A DNA stretch of 64,000 bases from an uncultured Eubacteriales bacterium (lineage in GTDB: Bacteria; Bacillota; Clostridia; Oscillospirales; Acutalibacteraceae), in contig OMUY01000005.1 in NCBI GenBank assembly GCA_900314355.1, forward strand, positions 1 to 64,000, written 5' to 3'. Positions 1 through 8,789 of the stretch are shown here, in pieces. The notes beneath the pieces were generated by a model. The model did no database searches. It was not told the DNA's origin and saw only the letters and a program-made list of their open reading frames with translations. Every line of letters starts with the position of its first letter. Position 1 is the stretch's first letter. Both the position numbers and the translations under genes were made by a program.

Positions 1-2315
1 AAATCAGACGACGTTATGAATTTGTCTATCTTGACGACAGTTTCGTTTACGCTGTTCTCATCGACTGCGTAATTGTCATCTTCACCGTCTCTCGCTATGT
101 CGTTTTCATATCCTTTGGCGTCCTGATATCCGGCGTAGCGTGTCGTATACACGCCGTTGGAATCGCGGTATGTCGTCTTTGTGTAATTTTTAGCGTTTTC
201 AAGGAATGACTTTACCTGCGCTTTAAGATTTGACTCTGAATCGCAAATCGATTTATATTTGTTGTCCCATCCCTTGTTCTTTACATAATCGCAAAGATTT
301 GAGTCTATTCTGTTGAGCGCAGTCTCAAGTCCCGCGAAGTTATTCCATGATACAGTAGTCTGATAAGGATCAGTGAGGTATTTTTCGACAAGCTCGTGCT
401 GAGCGTCGTTTCTCGCGATTATCTGCGCTTTAAGGCTGTCCATGTAGATTTTGACGGCGTCCTGAAGAAGCATTTTCTCTGTTACCCCGTCAGAATTGGG
501 GTAGTTAATCGAGTAAGCCGCATTGAGAATGTCGGGGTGTTCCGTAAAATACGTCTCGGAAGCAAATTTATTATATGTGCTTACAATTTTATTGTACTCT
601 TCCTCGACTGAATCGTATTTATCCTCGATTTCGTCGTTTGTGTATTCGCCGCCGCCGTTGAACAGGAAATCTTTTACTCCGTCGGTGATGTAATATCCTT
701 CGAAGTCTGTCTCTTCTTCTCTTGTCGCTATGAGCGCGTCAACTATTGAATTAAATTTATTTGAAATATTTTCAAATTTATCACCGTCAACAGTGTAGTC
801 CGATACAAGCTCTTTGTACTCATTCGGAGCTTTCGCGCTGTATTCGGTAAGAGCCGAACGCGCGGCGTCAAGCTGCGTATTTACGGCTCTGAGAGCGTCG
901 GAATCGGCCTTTGAAATTTTAGGCTTAGCGTCTTCGGTCTTGTCTGAATCGAGAACCGACTGTTTAAGACTTTCGGCGTAGTCCTTATTTTCCGTATAAA
1001 GACTTTCAACCGCGTTTCTCGCGACATAGATATGATATTTATAGTATGTAGAAGTTAGAGCCGCCTTGTTTTCGTCGGCAGTCGGAATATAATCGGAATA
1101 AATTCCGCCGTAAGCTTCCTTTAAAATTGCTTTTACTTCATCGGAATAGATGGAAGTAAGAGACGAATATACCGAATTTGTGTTTGCGAAAAGCGTATCA
1201 AGAAGGTTTGAATCATAGCCGCTCTTCGTGTAGGAATCTTCCGAAGGATTTAAAGCTTTATACTGAGAATTGTAATCTTCAAGAGTGTCGATATATTTTT
1301 TCGACTGAACGGCGTTATTTACAAGCGTCGCTTTCTTCGCGAAATTCTGAAGCTTTGCAAGAGAACCTGAGCCTATAAATTTATCCGCGACCTGTGACGA
1401 ATAAGTAGAGGTGAGAATATTTACATAAGATGTGGCCTGATTTGCAAGCTCTGTTATGTTTATCGTTCCGGCCTCAACTCCGTCGAGAAGGTCTTTCGTC
1501 GATAAAGTCACATAAGAATTATAGAAATTTGAGATATTTTGAAGGTCGGTTTTCGCGGTAGTGTTGTTGTTTGAACTCACTTTTGAAAAAGCGGAACTGT
1601 CAGCAAAATAGTGCCATGAATATGTATTCCAGTTCCATTGATACTCTTTCCACATCCACCATCCCTGAGACCAGCTGTCGCTGTGGTCTCTTGAATGAGC
1701 TACAGAGTTTACGTAAGTATAAGTGTATGTTGTCGCAAAAGATGAAGGAATGTCGGATATCGTTTTATAAGACGTATTGTTGTAAAGATAATCCGCAAGG
1801 TCAAGATTGATTACAACTGTCTTTGTGACAGACGAAAGCGACGGATAAGCGCCGTAATAGCTGTCGGACCAGCTTGAGCTCGATTTCCATCCTGTGTTTC
1901 CTGTGTCATGAAGTTTGCTGCTTTGGGCATATACCTGGGCGTTGGATGGATTCGGGTCCGCAAGGTACTCGACCGCCTGCTTTGCGGAATTGGAACTGAC
2001 GGCATTTTTCATTGCGTTCATTTCCGACGCCGAAGATTTCGACGTTCCCGTTCCGTCCGAACGAACGTAATTATATACGGCGTCCGCCGCGGCGAGAACT
2101 TGAACGGAACCTGTTTTTCCGTTATAGGTATACTTGTCCTTAGCAAGCGTATAATTCCCGCTTGCGGTGAGGTAGGACGACGCGTTGTTGACGGCGGAGG
2201 TATTTAAACTCGCGGCATCGGCAGTGAAACTGAACGCCGAAAACATAACGGAGCATGAAGTCAAAGCCATCAAAACGGCAAGAATTAAGCTTAAGGGCTT
2301 TCTAACTTGTCTCAT
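1..2315 (-). CDS. Large secreted protein of unknown function, 3' end outside the window
   Basis: The frame is open from an ATG at 2315 through the left edge, giving at least 771 residues. The first 35 residues form a clear signal peptide: MRQVRKP, a hydrophobic core, then a cut near ADA. The mature part is rich in Ser, Asn, Asp, Tyr and Lys. It has an unusual Trp-rich patch around residues 195-215 (SWSQGWWMWKE), followed by long stretches that look helical and charged, as in a surface or extracellular protein. I recognise no catalytic motif or named domain. The start follows a weak AGAGAG ribosome site. Dockerin or cell-wall modules could lie in the missing C-terminal part. The secreted nature is well supported; the function is unknown. 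Confidence 0.75.
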   Translation of the reverse strand, partial: MRQVRKPLSLILAVLMALTSCSVMFSAFSFTADAASLNTSAVNNASSYLTASGNYTLAKDKYTYNGKTGSVQVLAAADAVYNYVRSDGTGTSKSSASEMNAMKNAVSSNSAKQAVEYLADPNPSNAQVYAQSSKLHDTGNTGWKSSSSWSDSYYGAYPSLSSVTKTVVINLDLADYLYNNTSYKTISDIPSSFATTYTYTYVNSVAHSRDHSDSWSQGWWMWKEYQWNWNTYSWHYFADSSAFSKVSSNNNTTAKTDLQNISNFYNSYVTLSTKDLLDGVEAGTINITELANQATSYVNILTSTYSSQVADKFIGSGSLAKLQNFAKKATLVNNAVQSKKYIDTLEDYNSQYKALNPSEDSYTKSGYDSNLLDTLFANTNSVYSSLTSIYSDEVKAILKEAYGGIYSDYIPTADENKAALTSTYYKYHIYVARNAVESLYTENKDYAESLKQSVLDSDKTEDAKPKISKADSDALRAVNTQLDAARSALTEYSAKAPNEYKELVSDYTVDGDKFENISNKFNSIVDALIATREEETDFEGYYITDGVKDFLFNGGGEYTNDEIEDKYDSVEEEYNKIVSTYNKFASETYFTEHPDILNAAYSINYPNSDGVTEKMLLQDAVKIYMDSLKAQIIARNDAQHELVEKYLTDPYQTTVSWNNFAGLETALNRIDSNLCDYVKNKGWDNKYKSICDSESNLKAQVKSFLENAKNYTKTTYRDSNGVYTTRYAGYQDAKGYENDIARDGEDDNYAVDENSVNETVVKIDKFITSSD

Positions 2316-2525
2316 CGATAATTTTTCTCTCTTTCTGAAAATTTTTACGTACAGTAAATAATTCTTCAGTGTTATTATATTACAACTTTAATTTATCTTC
2401 AAGAGATTTTGTCGATTAAACTGCGACAGAAGTCAACTTTCGGCGATATGCTGTAAACATGAATATTTTTTTTGTAATGAATACACAAAGTTGAACGCAA
2501 CATATTTCATCAACAGACAAAAAAA

Positions 2526-2544
2526 AGACCTCCGAAGAGGCCTC
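2526..2544 (-). terminator. Rho-independent terminator after the esterase gene
   Basis: On the minus strand a 7-bp stem (GGCCTC pairing with GAGGTC, one G-U pair) closes a TTCG tetraloop and runs into a U tract. It lies just past the stop codon of the esterase at 2557. Confidence 0.75.
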
Positions 2545-2556
2545 AAATATATTTTA

Positions 2557-3567
2557 TTATAAATCGGCTATGCTTTCAAACGCGTCCCATGAAATGCCGC
2601 CGTAGAATCTGTGTCCTTCCGGAGCCGAAACAAATTTAAACTTATCCGGTTTTCCCCATTTTTCGTAAATCTTACTGATTATACCGGCCTGCTCTTTTGC
2701 GGAGTAAAACGGGAAAATATTATCCTTTTCTCCGCTTACGGAGACAAAAGCTCTCGGCGCGATAAGTCCGGCTATATCCGCCATATCGAAATATTTTATA
2801 ATATCAGGAACGTAATTGCATACGCAGTGCCTGATTGAACCTATAGACTCTTTGAATCCGCTCAGCGCGCAAGATGAAAGACACGCGTAAATTCTTTCAT
2901 CGCAGGCAGACGCATAAATGGAGGTCGTTCCTCCGCCGGACTGACCCATAATGCAGATTTTTTCGCTGTCGGCCTCGGGAAATTTTTCCATAATTACGTC
3001 AATCAATCTCGACACGTCCCAGCATCTCTCGCCTATCATAGTCCTGCCGATCATCAAAGCCTGCATAGACTGAAGCTGGCAGTCCGAACGCCCGTCGTCG
3101 TCCGCACCTCTTTCTCCGAATCCTCTCTGCTCCATAGCAATGGCTATAAATCCGCGTTTAACTGCCTGAACGGCGTAATCGCCGTCACGTCCTTTTATAA
3201 ATTCCTCATCTTCAGGATATTTAGGTCTGCCCAAAGAATTGTGCATTCCCGTTGAATGACCCTGGAGACAAATCATGACAGGTTTTATATTTTTTCCATT
3301 TTTCGGAAAAAGCGCATGACAGCAGACGTCTACGCCCGGTTCAGACGTAAAAATAAATCTTTTCTCTGTAAAACCGGGATTTTCGTCAGACGTATATTCC
3401 TCTCTGTAATTCATATCGCACGACAAAAGAGGCAGACCGAGGAGAAATTTAAGTTTATCCCTTGATTTCATCTGCCACAAAAGAGGGTCTTCGTAATCTT
3501 TTATTCTAAATTCGGGCTTTGTTTTTTTCATAATTTCCGTGTGGACATATTTAGGGTCAAGCGGCAT
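2557..3567 (-). CDS. Alpha/beta-hydrolase, acetyl-esterase-like (dienelactone hydrolase/AXE1 type)
   Basis: A 336-residue cytoplasmic protein with the alpha/beta-hydrolase fold. The nucleophile elbow is GQSGG (around residue 210), the oxyanion-side motif is LQGHSTG (around 102), and a late Asp (GEKDNIFP) and His (APEGHRF) complete a plausible Ser-Asp-His triad. Such enzymes remove acetyl or other acyl groups from sugars or small esters; the exact substrate cannot be read. A longer frame begins with TTG at 3585, but GAAAGGAG lies about 7 nt before the ATG at 3567, so that start is chosen. There is no signal peptide. It stands alone, divergent from the flavodoxin gene, and is closed by its own terminator. 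Confidence 0.8.
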   Translation of the reverse strand: MPLDPKYVHTEIMKKTKPEFRIKDYEDPLLWQMKSRDKLKFLLGLPLLSCDMNYREEYTSDENPGFTEKRFIFTSEPGVDVCCHALFPKNGKNIKPVMICLQGHSTGMHNSLGRPKYPEDEEFIKGRDGDYAVQAVKRGFIAIAMEQRGFGERGADDDGRSDCQLQSMQALMIGRTMIGERCWDVSRLIDVIMEKFPEADSEKICIMGQSGGGTTSIYASACDERIYACLSSCALSGFKESIGSIRHCVCNYVPDIIKYFDMADIAGLIAPRAFVSVSGEKDNIFPFYSAKEQAGIISKIYEKWGKPDKFKFVSAPEGHRFYGGISWDAFESIADL

Positions 3568-3750
3568 AATACCTACTCCTTTCAAAACAACAAATATTTT
3601 TAGATTTATTTACTATATAATAAAATATACCATAATTTTTATATTTATTCAACAGTCAGCCGATTTAAAAAATACGGAATTTTTTTATCCCCATGGGAGA
3701 AAATTTTCATAATCACAAACTATTCTGTTTTTAAATCAATATTATTATGA

Positions 3751-3756
3751 TATAAT
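3751..3756 (+). promoter_or_regulatory. Probable -10 element for the flavodoxin gene
   Basis: A perfect TATAAT sits about 30 nt before the flavodoxin start. The -35 region 17 nt upstream (TGTTTT-like) is weak, so only the -10 is supported. Confidence 0.4.
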
Positions 3757-3787
3757 TTTTTTTAATAAAATGAAAGGTATTGATATT

Positions 3788-4288
3788 ATGAAAAAATTTC
3801 TTGTTATTTATTACTCCGTATCAAACGGCAATACAAAAAAAATAGCAAAAGAACTTGCCGAAAAGACAGGCGGAAAGTTTGCGAAAATTGATACAGTAAA
3901 ACCGTATGAAGGTTCATACGATGAAATAGTGGAGATTGGCAAAAAAGAGGTAGATTCTCATTTCATGCCGGAGATTAAATATTCGGGACCTGATATAGCT
4001 GATTTTGATGTTATAGCAGTCGGCACTCCCACATGGTGGTATACTATGACGCCTGCCATGCTTTCGTTTTTACATGGGACTGATTTTTCGGGAAAAACAG
4101 TCGTGCCGTTCATGACTGACGGAGGCTGGCCGGGTACTGTCATTGAAGACATGAAAAAAGAGATTAAAGGAGCGGAAATCAAATTCCCGATGGAGGTAAG
4201 ATTTGATTCAAACAGAAAGGATCATCTCGAAACGCCGGAGAAAGATATAGAAAAGTGGATTGACGATGTCAAAAGCCTGCTGTATTAA
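3788..4288 (+). CDS. Flavodoxin
   Basis: A 166-residue electron-transfer protein of the flavodoxin_4 kind. The N-terminal YYSVSNGNTKKIA segment is the FMN phosphate-binding loop (normally S/T-x-T/S-G-N-T). GTPTWWYTMTPAM (around residues 78-90) is the typical aromatic FMN-flanking loop. The GAAAGG site at 3774-3779 favours the second ATG (3788) over the ATG at 3770. Flavodoxins stand in for ferredoxin when iron is scarce. However, no copy of the iron-type operator found near feoA and feoB is present in its promoter region, so iron control is not shown. It is the only plus-strand gene in the first 26 kb. Confidence 0.88.
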   Translation: MKKFLVIYYSVSNGNTKKIAKELAEKTGGKFAKIDTVKPYEGSYDEIVEIGKKEVDSHFMPEIKYSGPDIADFDVIAVGTPTWWYTMTPAMLSFLHGTDFSGKTVVPFMTDGGWPGTVIEDMKKEIKGAEIKFPMEVRFDSNRKDHLETPEKDIEKWIDDVKSLLY

Positions 4289-4346
4289 GTTTTTCGAAAA
4301 AATTTTCTTTTTTTTAAATAAACTTACCCTTTGTCATATTATAAAA

Positions 4347-4372
4347 AGGACTTCCCCAAAAAAGGAAGTCCT
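4347..4372. terminator. Bidirectional terminator between flavodoxin and dockerin protein
   Basis: A perfect 9-bp stem (AGGACTTCC / GGAAGTCCT) with an 8-nt loop has T-rich sequence on both sides. It sits between two convergent genes and probably ends both transcripts. Confidence 0.8.
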
Positions 4373-4379
4373 GAAATTT

Positions 4380-5873
4380 TTATTTTTTACCGATGATGTT
4401 TCCGATTATCTTGCCGGCGTCGGTGATAATATTGATGACGTCATTCGCTTTGTCGGTTCCTGTTCTAAGCTTAGTAGTGGTTTCCGCTTTAGTCGTTGTT
4501 TCATTTTGCTCATCGTCCGCAGACAGCTTTTCCTCCATCTCTTTCTCGATTTTGGATTTTTCTTCTTCGGTCTGCGCCGACTGATAGGCGATAATCAAAA
4601 CTTTGAGATCCGATATTTTGGTTTTTTCGCTGTCGGGTCTTGAATAGAGAACTTTTTCTGTCGGAGCTTTCACCTTAGATGTGTCAAGAGTGTCAAGCTT
4701 TGACGAAACTCTGAGAGCTATTCTCGCGTCAATCGAGTTTACAACGCCGTTTCCGTCAAGGTCAAAATAAGGAGTGAGAGATTTGTCGTAAGACTCGAGT
4801 CCCGCAGATATTCTGAGAATCAATCTCGCGTCTGCCGCCGTCAAAGAGTGAGAACCGTCCGCATCTCCTGCCGTGCGCTGATACCAGTTGAAATTTGAGT
4901 ATTCCTCAGTGATGACGTACTGAATATCGGATGTATCCATTTCAAGTCCGGGAGCCATAGACGAATACTGACCGTCCGACCATTTGAAAAGCGGGGACAG
5001 CGTGTAGCCCCAGACATACGACGAGACGTTCATATTTTTATCTACGGAAATCTGAGCGTAGCAGTTTGAATACTTAAACGCGAGGAACGTGCCCATGAAT
5101 GTGAGATACCTGTTGTTTGAAGTGTCGGGCAGGTCGGCTAACCTTGAAAAAGACGATACCTGAGTCGAATTGAAATTTTTAAACTGAATGTTGAATGTAT
5201 ATCTGTTTTTGGTATTTACCTCCATGGTAACCGACGCTATGTCGGCAGGATCGATTTTAGAGACGTAATCCTGTCCTTTGACAGATATTTCCGCGTTTTT
5301 ATCAAATCCGAGATTCAGTTTTTTCTCCTCGGTATTTGTGACGTCTTTGCCGTCGGCAGCGTTTATAAGACTCGCAGCCAAATCCTTGTTGTTATAGTAT
5401 GCGCTGAGCATAGCCTGGATAAATACGGATTTTTCGCCGAGCTCCTTAATGTTTGACATCGAAAGCGATTCGGTCAAATTTCTCTTTACGGAATAATCCG
5501 CACCTGATTTAAGCTCATTTGCAGTTAAATTGAAAAGTTCCGCCGCATTTTCCGCATCTACTCCGGTGATTTTTACGGGAGTATCGTCATTGAGGTCTGT
5601 TCTGGGATCTTCGCCGTTAAATACTTTTTTAATATTTTCTACCCATTTGTCAATGGCGCTTTCCGAAGTGACGTCATCGTTTATCTTATTCCAGAACCAC
5701 TTTGTGAAATTAAAACTTCCCGTGTCTGAATCATTGCCGCTTATTATCGACATGATATCGCTTAAATTGATGCCGGATTCGAAATCGGCGGCAAAAGCCG
5801 GTACTGCGGCGGATACCGACAGTACAAGGCATAGTATTATTGATATTAATTTTGCTATGTGTTTTTTCATCAT
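4380..5873 (-). CDS. Secreted protein with an internal dockerin type I module
   Basis: A 497-residue protein with a classic signal peptide (residues 1-29, cut after AFA). Residues about 337-395 hold two dockerin-type calcium loops. Loop one reads DADGSHSLTAAD and loop two DLDGNGVVNSID, both with Asp/Ser/Asn at positions 1, 3, 5, 9 and 12. Each is followed by an ARxxLR(I/V)S helix. The 300 residues between the signal and the dockerin match no domain I know. After the dockerin come a charged linker, a Thr-rich stretch (ETTTKAETTTK) and a short amphipathic C-terminal helix ending GKK. Dockerins bind cohesins in extracellular complexes; no cohesin or scaffoldin is in the window. The start has only a weak ribosome site. 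Confidence 0.82.
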   Translation of the reverse strand: MMKKHIAKLISIILCLVLSVSAAVPAFAADFESGINLSDIMSIISGNDSDTGSFNFTKWFWNKINDDVTSESAIDKWVENIKKVFNGEDPRTDLNDDTPVKITGVDAENAAELFNLTANELKSGADYSVKRNLTESLSMSNIKELGEKSVFIQAMLSAYYNNKDLAASLINAADGKDVTNTEEKKLNLGFDKNAEISVKGQDYVSKIDPADIASVTMEVNTKNRYTFNIQFKNFNSTQVSSFSRLADLPDTSNNRYLTFMGTFLAFKYSNCYAQISVDKNMNVSSYVWGYTLSPLFKWSDGQYSSMAPGLEMDTSDIQYVITEEYSNFNWYQRTAGDADGSHSLTAADARLILRISAGLESYDKSLTPYFDLDGNGVVNSIDARIALRVSSKLDTLDTSKVKAPTEKVLYSRPDSEKTKISDLKVLIIAYQSAQTEEEKSKIEKEMEEKLSADDEQNETTTKAETTTKLRTGTDKANDVINIITDAGKIIGNIIGKK

Positions 5874-6055
5874 TTATCGATTCCCGAATGAAATATTTTT
5901 TTATTCAAATTTGTCATAAAAATAAATAAAATTTGTTAGTTTTATTTTATCACTAAATATTCCTTAAGTCAATCTAAAAAAATAATGAGGAAAATTATAA
6001 GATGACCGAATTATCCGGATGTAATTGCGGCAGAATCCGTTTTTTACCGAAAAAA

Positions 6056-6078
6056 GAACCGCCATCTCGAAGCGGTTC
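6056..6078 (-). terminator. Terminator of the amino-acid transporter operon
   Basis: GAACCGC pairs with GCGGTTC around a 9-nt loop, followed on the minus strand by a run of Ts. It lies 17 nt past the ATPase stop codon. Confidence 0.8.
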
Positions 6079-6094
6079 CAAATAATATCATAGT

Positions 6095-6880
6095 TTAAAG
6101 CACTTTCGCGAGGAACGTTTTAAGTCTTTCCGACTGAGGTTTTTCAAAAATATCGGCGGGCGTTCCCTGCTCCACGATTTTTCCGTCTGCCATAAAGACA
6201 ACTCTGTCCGCGACTTCTCTCGCAAATCCCATTTCATGCGTGACTACGGCCATAGTCATTCCCTCTTTTGCGAGTCCCTTCATTACGTCGAGAACTTCTC
6301 CGACCATTTCCGGGTCAAGCGCGCTTGTCGGTTCGTCGAAAAGCATAACGGTAGGATCCATGCACAGCGCTCTGACTATCGCAACTCTCTGTTTCTGTCC
6401 GCCCGAAAGCTGGGACGGATACGAGTCCGCTCTGTCGTCGAGTCCGACTCTTTTCAAAAGAGCCAACGCTTTTTTCTCCGCGTCGTCTTTTGAAACTTTC
6501 ATCAGATTCATCGGAGCTACCGTCATATTTTTCAGAACGGTCATATTTTCAAACAGATCGAAATGCTGGAACACCATCTGCATTCTCTGTCTGTGCTTGT
6601 TTATATTTATTTTCGGATCGGTGATGTCCGCGCCGTCGAAAAGAATTGTTCCCGACGTCGGGAGTTCAAGAAGATTTAAAGACCTGAGAAATGTCGATTT
6701 TCCGCTGCCTGAAGGTCCGATTATTACGACGACTTCGCCCGACTTTATGTCCATGTCAATGCCGTCGAGCGCTTTTACCTCTCCGCCGAGATAATATTTT
6801 TTCAGATTTCTCACGCTTATCAAAACGCCGTCGGGCATTTTGACTTTGTTTTCGTTTTTCTGTTTTTTATCAGCGCTCAT
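6095..6880 (-). CDS. Polar amino-acid ABC transporter, ATPase subunit (GlnQ type)
   Basis: A 261-residue cytoplasmic ATPase that powers the adjoining permease. Walker A is GPSGSGKS (55-62), the Q-loop glutamine is Q105, the signature is LSGGQ (158-162), Walker B is VMLFDEP (178-184) and the H-loop histidine is H215. The [13 protein letters not shown] stretch is typical of the amino-acid uptake (PAAT) subfamily. A 14-residue charged N-terminal extension precedes the usual start. The gene overlaps the permease by 11 nt and carries AAAGGAG upstream, so the two are translationally coupled. It is the last gene of the operon running from 9641 to here. The amino acid carried cannot be read from this subunit. 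Confidence 0.95.
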   Translation of the reverse strand: MSADKKQKNENKVKMPDGVLISVRNLKKYYLGGEVKALDGIDMDIKSGEVVVIIGPSGSGKSTFLRSLNLLELPTSGTILFDGADITDPKININKHRQRMQMVFQHFDLFENMTVLKNMTVAPMNLMKVSKDDAEKKALALLKRVGLDDRADSYPSQLSGGQKQRVAIVRALCMDPTVMLFDEPTSALDPEMVGEVLDVMKGLAKEGMTMAVVTHEMGFAREVADRVVFMADGKIVEQGTPADIFEKPQSERLKTFLAKVL

Positions 6881-7619
6881 TCTTTTTCAGACTCCTTTCA
6901 AGCTTATGCTGGAGAAATGTGAGGATGAGTACGAGGACGAGATATGTCGCGGCGACTGCGATAAGCGGAAGGAACGCAGAGTATGTTCTCGATCTTATCA
7001 AATCTCCCGCCTTTGTAAGATCCATTATTCCTACGTAGCCCGCGACAGACGTCTCTTTCAAAAGCGTAATGGCTTCGTTGCCGAGCGTAGGAAGAACGTT
7101 TTTAAAAGCCTGAGGAATTATTATATACCTCATCGTCTGGAAATAGTTGAAACCTATGGATCTGCCCGCCTCAAACTGACCTTTGTCAACCGAACCTATT
7201 CCGCTTCTGAATATCTCCGCGACATACGCACCGGAATTTATTCCGAATACCATCGACGCGACGAAAAGCTCGTTATTTGATGACGCCCAGATAATGAAGT
7301 AGCCTATCATCAGCTGAACAACCGTCGGCGTGCCTCTGATTACGGCTAAGTAAATATTGCAAATACCGTTGAGGAATCTGAGAAGGTGAAATGAAAAACC
7401 GCCTCTTCTCTTCATCCTTTCCTTATTCTGGCTGTATGAAGAGACGACTGCCGCAACGATAATTCCGATAACGACGCCGATTATAACAGCGAAGAATGTA
7501 ATTTTAAGCGTTTCCAAAAGACCGCTCAAAAGAAGTCTGTATCTGTGGTCTTTCACAAAGTTCAGTATAAACTGGCTTTTAAGATTTTCCCACATTGACT
7601 CTTCATTCAAAAGCGTCAT
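6870..7619 (-). CDS. Polar amino-acid ABC transporter, permease subunit
   Basis: A 249-residue integral membrane protein of the HisM/GlnP family with several transmembrane segments. The EAA loop that contacts the ATPase is seen as [26 protein letters not shown] sequence around residues 157-178. The [10 protein letters not shown] motif (about 95-104) is also characteristic of PAAT permeases. A single permease gene suggests a homodimer. It follows the membrane-anchored binding protein by 39 nt and overlaps the ATPase gene, so it belongs to the same operon. Confidence 0.93.
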   Translation of the reverse strand: MTLLNEESMWENLKSQFILNFVKDHRYRLLLSGLLETLKITFFAVIIGVVIGIIVAAVVSSYSQNKERMKRRGGFSFHLLRFLNGICNIYLAVIRGTPTVVQLMIGYFIIWASSNNELFVASMVFGINSGAYVAEIFRSGIGSVDKGQFEAGRSIGFNYFQTMRYIIIPQAFKNVLPTLGNEAITLLKETSVAGYVGIMDLTKAGDLIRSRTYSAFLPLIAVAATYLVLVLILTFLQHKLERSLKKNER

Positions 7620-7658
7620 GAATTGTTATCTCCTTTTTTCTTTATTTTCAAAAAAAGC

Positions 7659-8630
7659 TCAACCGTTTTGATATCCTGCCATAACCGAGTCTATCGAGCC
7701 GTTCGCTTTTAATTTATTTATTATCATGTCAACGGAATTTTTCAGATTTACATTGTTTTTCGCAAAGCAGATGTAATAATTTTCGGTCTTGTAGCCGCCG
7801 TCGAGTAGGTGGACGCCTGTATACCGCTTCAAAAAATTCTCGGCTGTATTTCTCTGCAATATTACCGAGTCAAAAGTTCTGTCATTGAATTTCTGAGCTA
7901 TTTCGTCGACCGATGTGAAAAACTTTATTCTGTCATCGCCGAAATCTTTTGAAGCATAAAAATTTGCTGTGGTATTTTTTATGACGCCTATTTTGTAATT
8001 TCCGCTTTTGAAATTTTCTGTATCTTTTATTGAAGTGCCGTCCGGAACGAGAACGACAAGGTCGACGGACGCATACGGAACAGAATATATGAAATCGTTA
8101 TTTTTCAAATCGTCATCGGATATTCCGGCTATTGCCATATCGTATTTTCCCGACTTAACGCCCGAAAGCATTTCATCATACTCGAGATTTTCGACGTTTA
8201 TTTCCGTTTTCAGATAATTCGCGATAAGGTATGATAAATCCATATCTATGCCGCATACAGCTCCGTCCTCGTTTTCGGATTCAAACGGAGGAAAAGTCGC
8301 GTTTGTGGCGACAGAAAGTTCGCCTGAATTTACAAGGGATAAGTCCTCGGGAAAAACAATCTGAGACTCTGTCTCGGCAGTTGACGAGCTCTCGTTTTCG
8401 TTTATCTGTTTTTTCCCGGAGCCGGAAAGAAGAAAAACCACTACTACGGCGCAGACCGCCGCGAGAATTATCAATATGACTATTGCGGCAATTCCGCCTT
8501 TTCCTCTGACAAAGGTTTTTCCGCCGGGAAATTTGTTTTTCTTTCCGCCGATTGATTTTTTTTCTTTTTCATCGGAGACCGCGGCAACAAGATTATTATC
8601 ACCGTCCGATCCGACGTTTTTTTTCTTCAT
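7659..8630 (-). CDS. Amino-acid substrate-binding protein anchored by an N-terminal transmembrane helix
   Basis: A 323-residue SBP_bac_3 family protein. The binding domain begins near residue 100 (LSVATNATFPPFE) and has the usual GIDMDLSYLIANYL and GISDDDLKNNDFI segments. Instead of a lipobox it has a highly charged cytoplasmic tail of about 45 residues (Lys-rich), then one transmembrane helix (about 46-69) and a Ser/Glu linker. This is unlike the lipoprotein paralogue encoded just upstream (8790-9641). It probably feeds the same permease, and may be a second specificity or a membrane-tethered sensor. Family assignment is firm; the role of the tail is inference. Confidence 0.88.
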   Translation of the reverse strand: MKKKNVGSDGDNNLVAAVSDEKEKKSIGGKKNKFPGGKTFVRGKGGIAAIVILIILAAVCAVVVVFLLSGSGKKQINENESSSTAETESQIVFPEDLSLVNSGELSVATNATFPPFESENEDGAVCGIDMDLSYLIANYLKTEINVENLEYDEMLSGVKSGKYDMAIAGISDDDLKNNDFIYSVPYASVDLVVLVPDGTSIKDTENFKSGNYKIGVIKNTTANFYASKDFGDDRIKFFTSVDEIAQKFNDRTFDSVILQRNTAENFLKRYTGVHLLDGGYKTENYYICFAKNNVNLKNSVDMIINKLKANGSIDSVMAGYQNG

Positions 8631-8668
8631 TTCAATTAATTCGATTATAAAGGTTTATGCTAATAATA

Positions 8669-8704
8669 AAGCAGTGTGACTTAAATCCGACTGCCACACT
8701 GCTT
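8669..8704 (-). terminator. Intra-operon hairpin between the two substrate-binding protein genes
   Basis: A perfect 10-bp stem (AAGCAGTGTG / CACACTGCTT) with a 16-nt loop lies between the lipoprotein SBP and the anchored SBP. The minus-strand tail is TTATTATTAG, a poor U tract, so it is likelier a partial terminator or mRNA-stabilising hairpin that favours high SBP expression than a full stop. Confidence 0.55.
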
Positions 8705-8789
8705 ATAAAACTGTCGCTTTAAAATTTAAGTATTATATCTCTTTTTACATGCGCGCAGAAAATAATTTTCCGTTTTTTGGAAAGTGAAT

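Noticed and set aside
3770..4288. Longer flavodoxin start at 3770
   Set aside because: The first ATG sits inside the GAAAGG ribosome site used by the second ATG at 3788.
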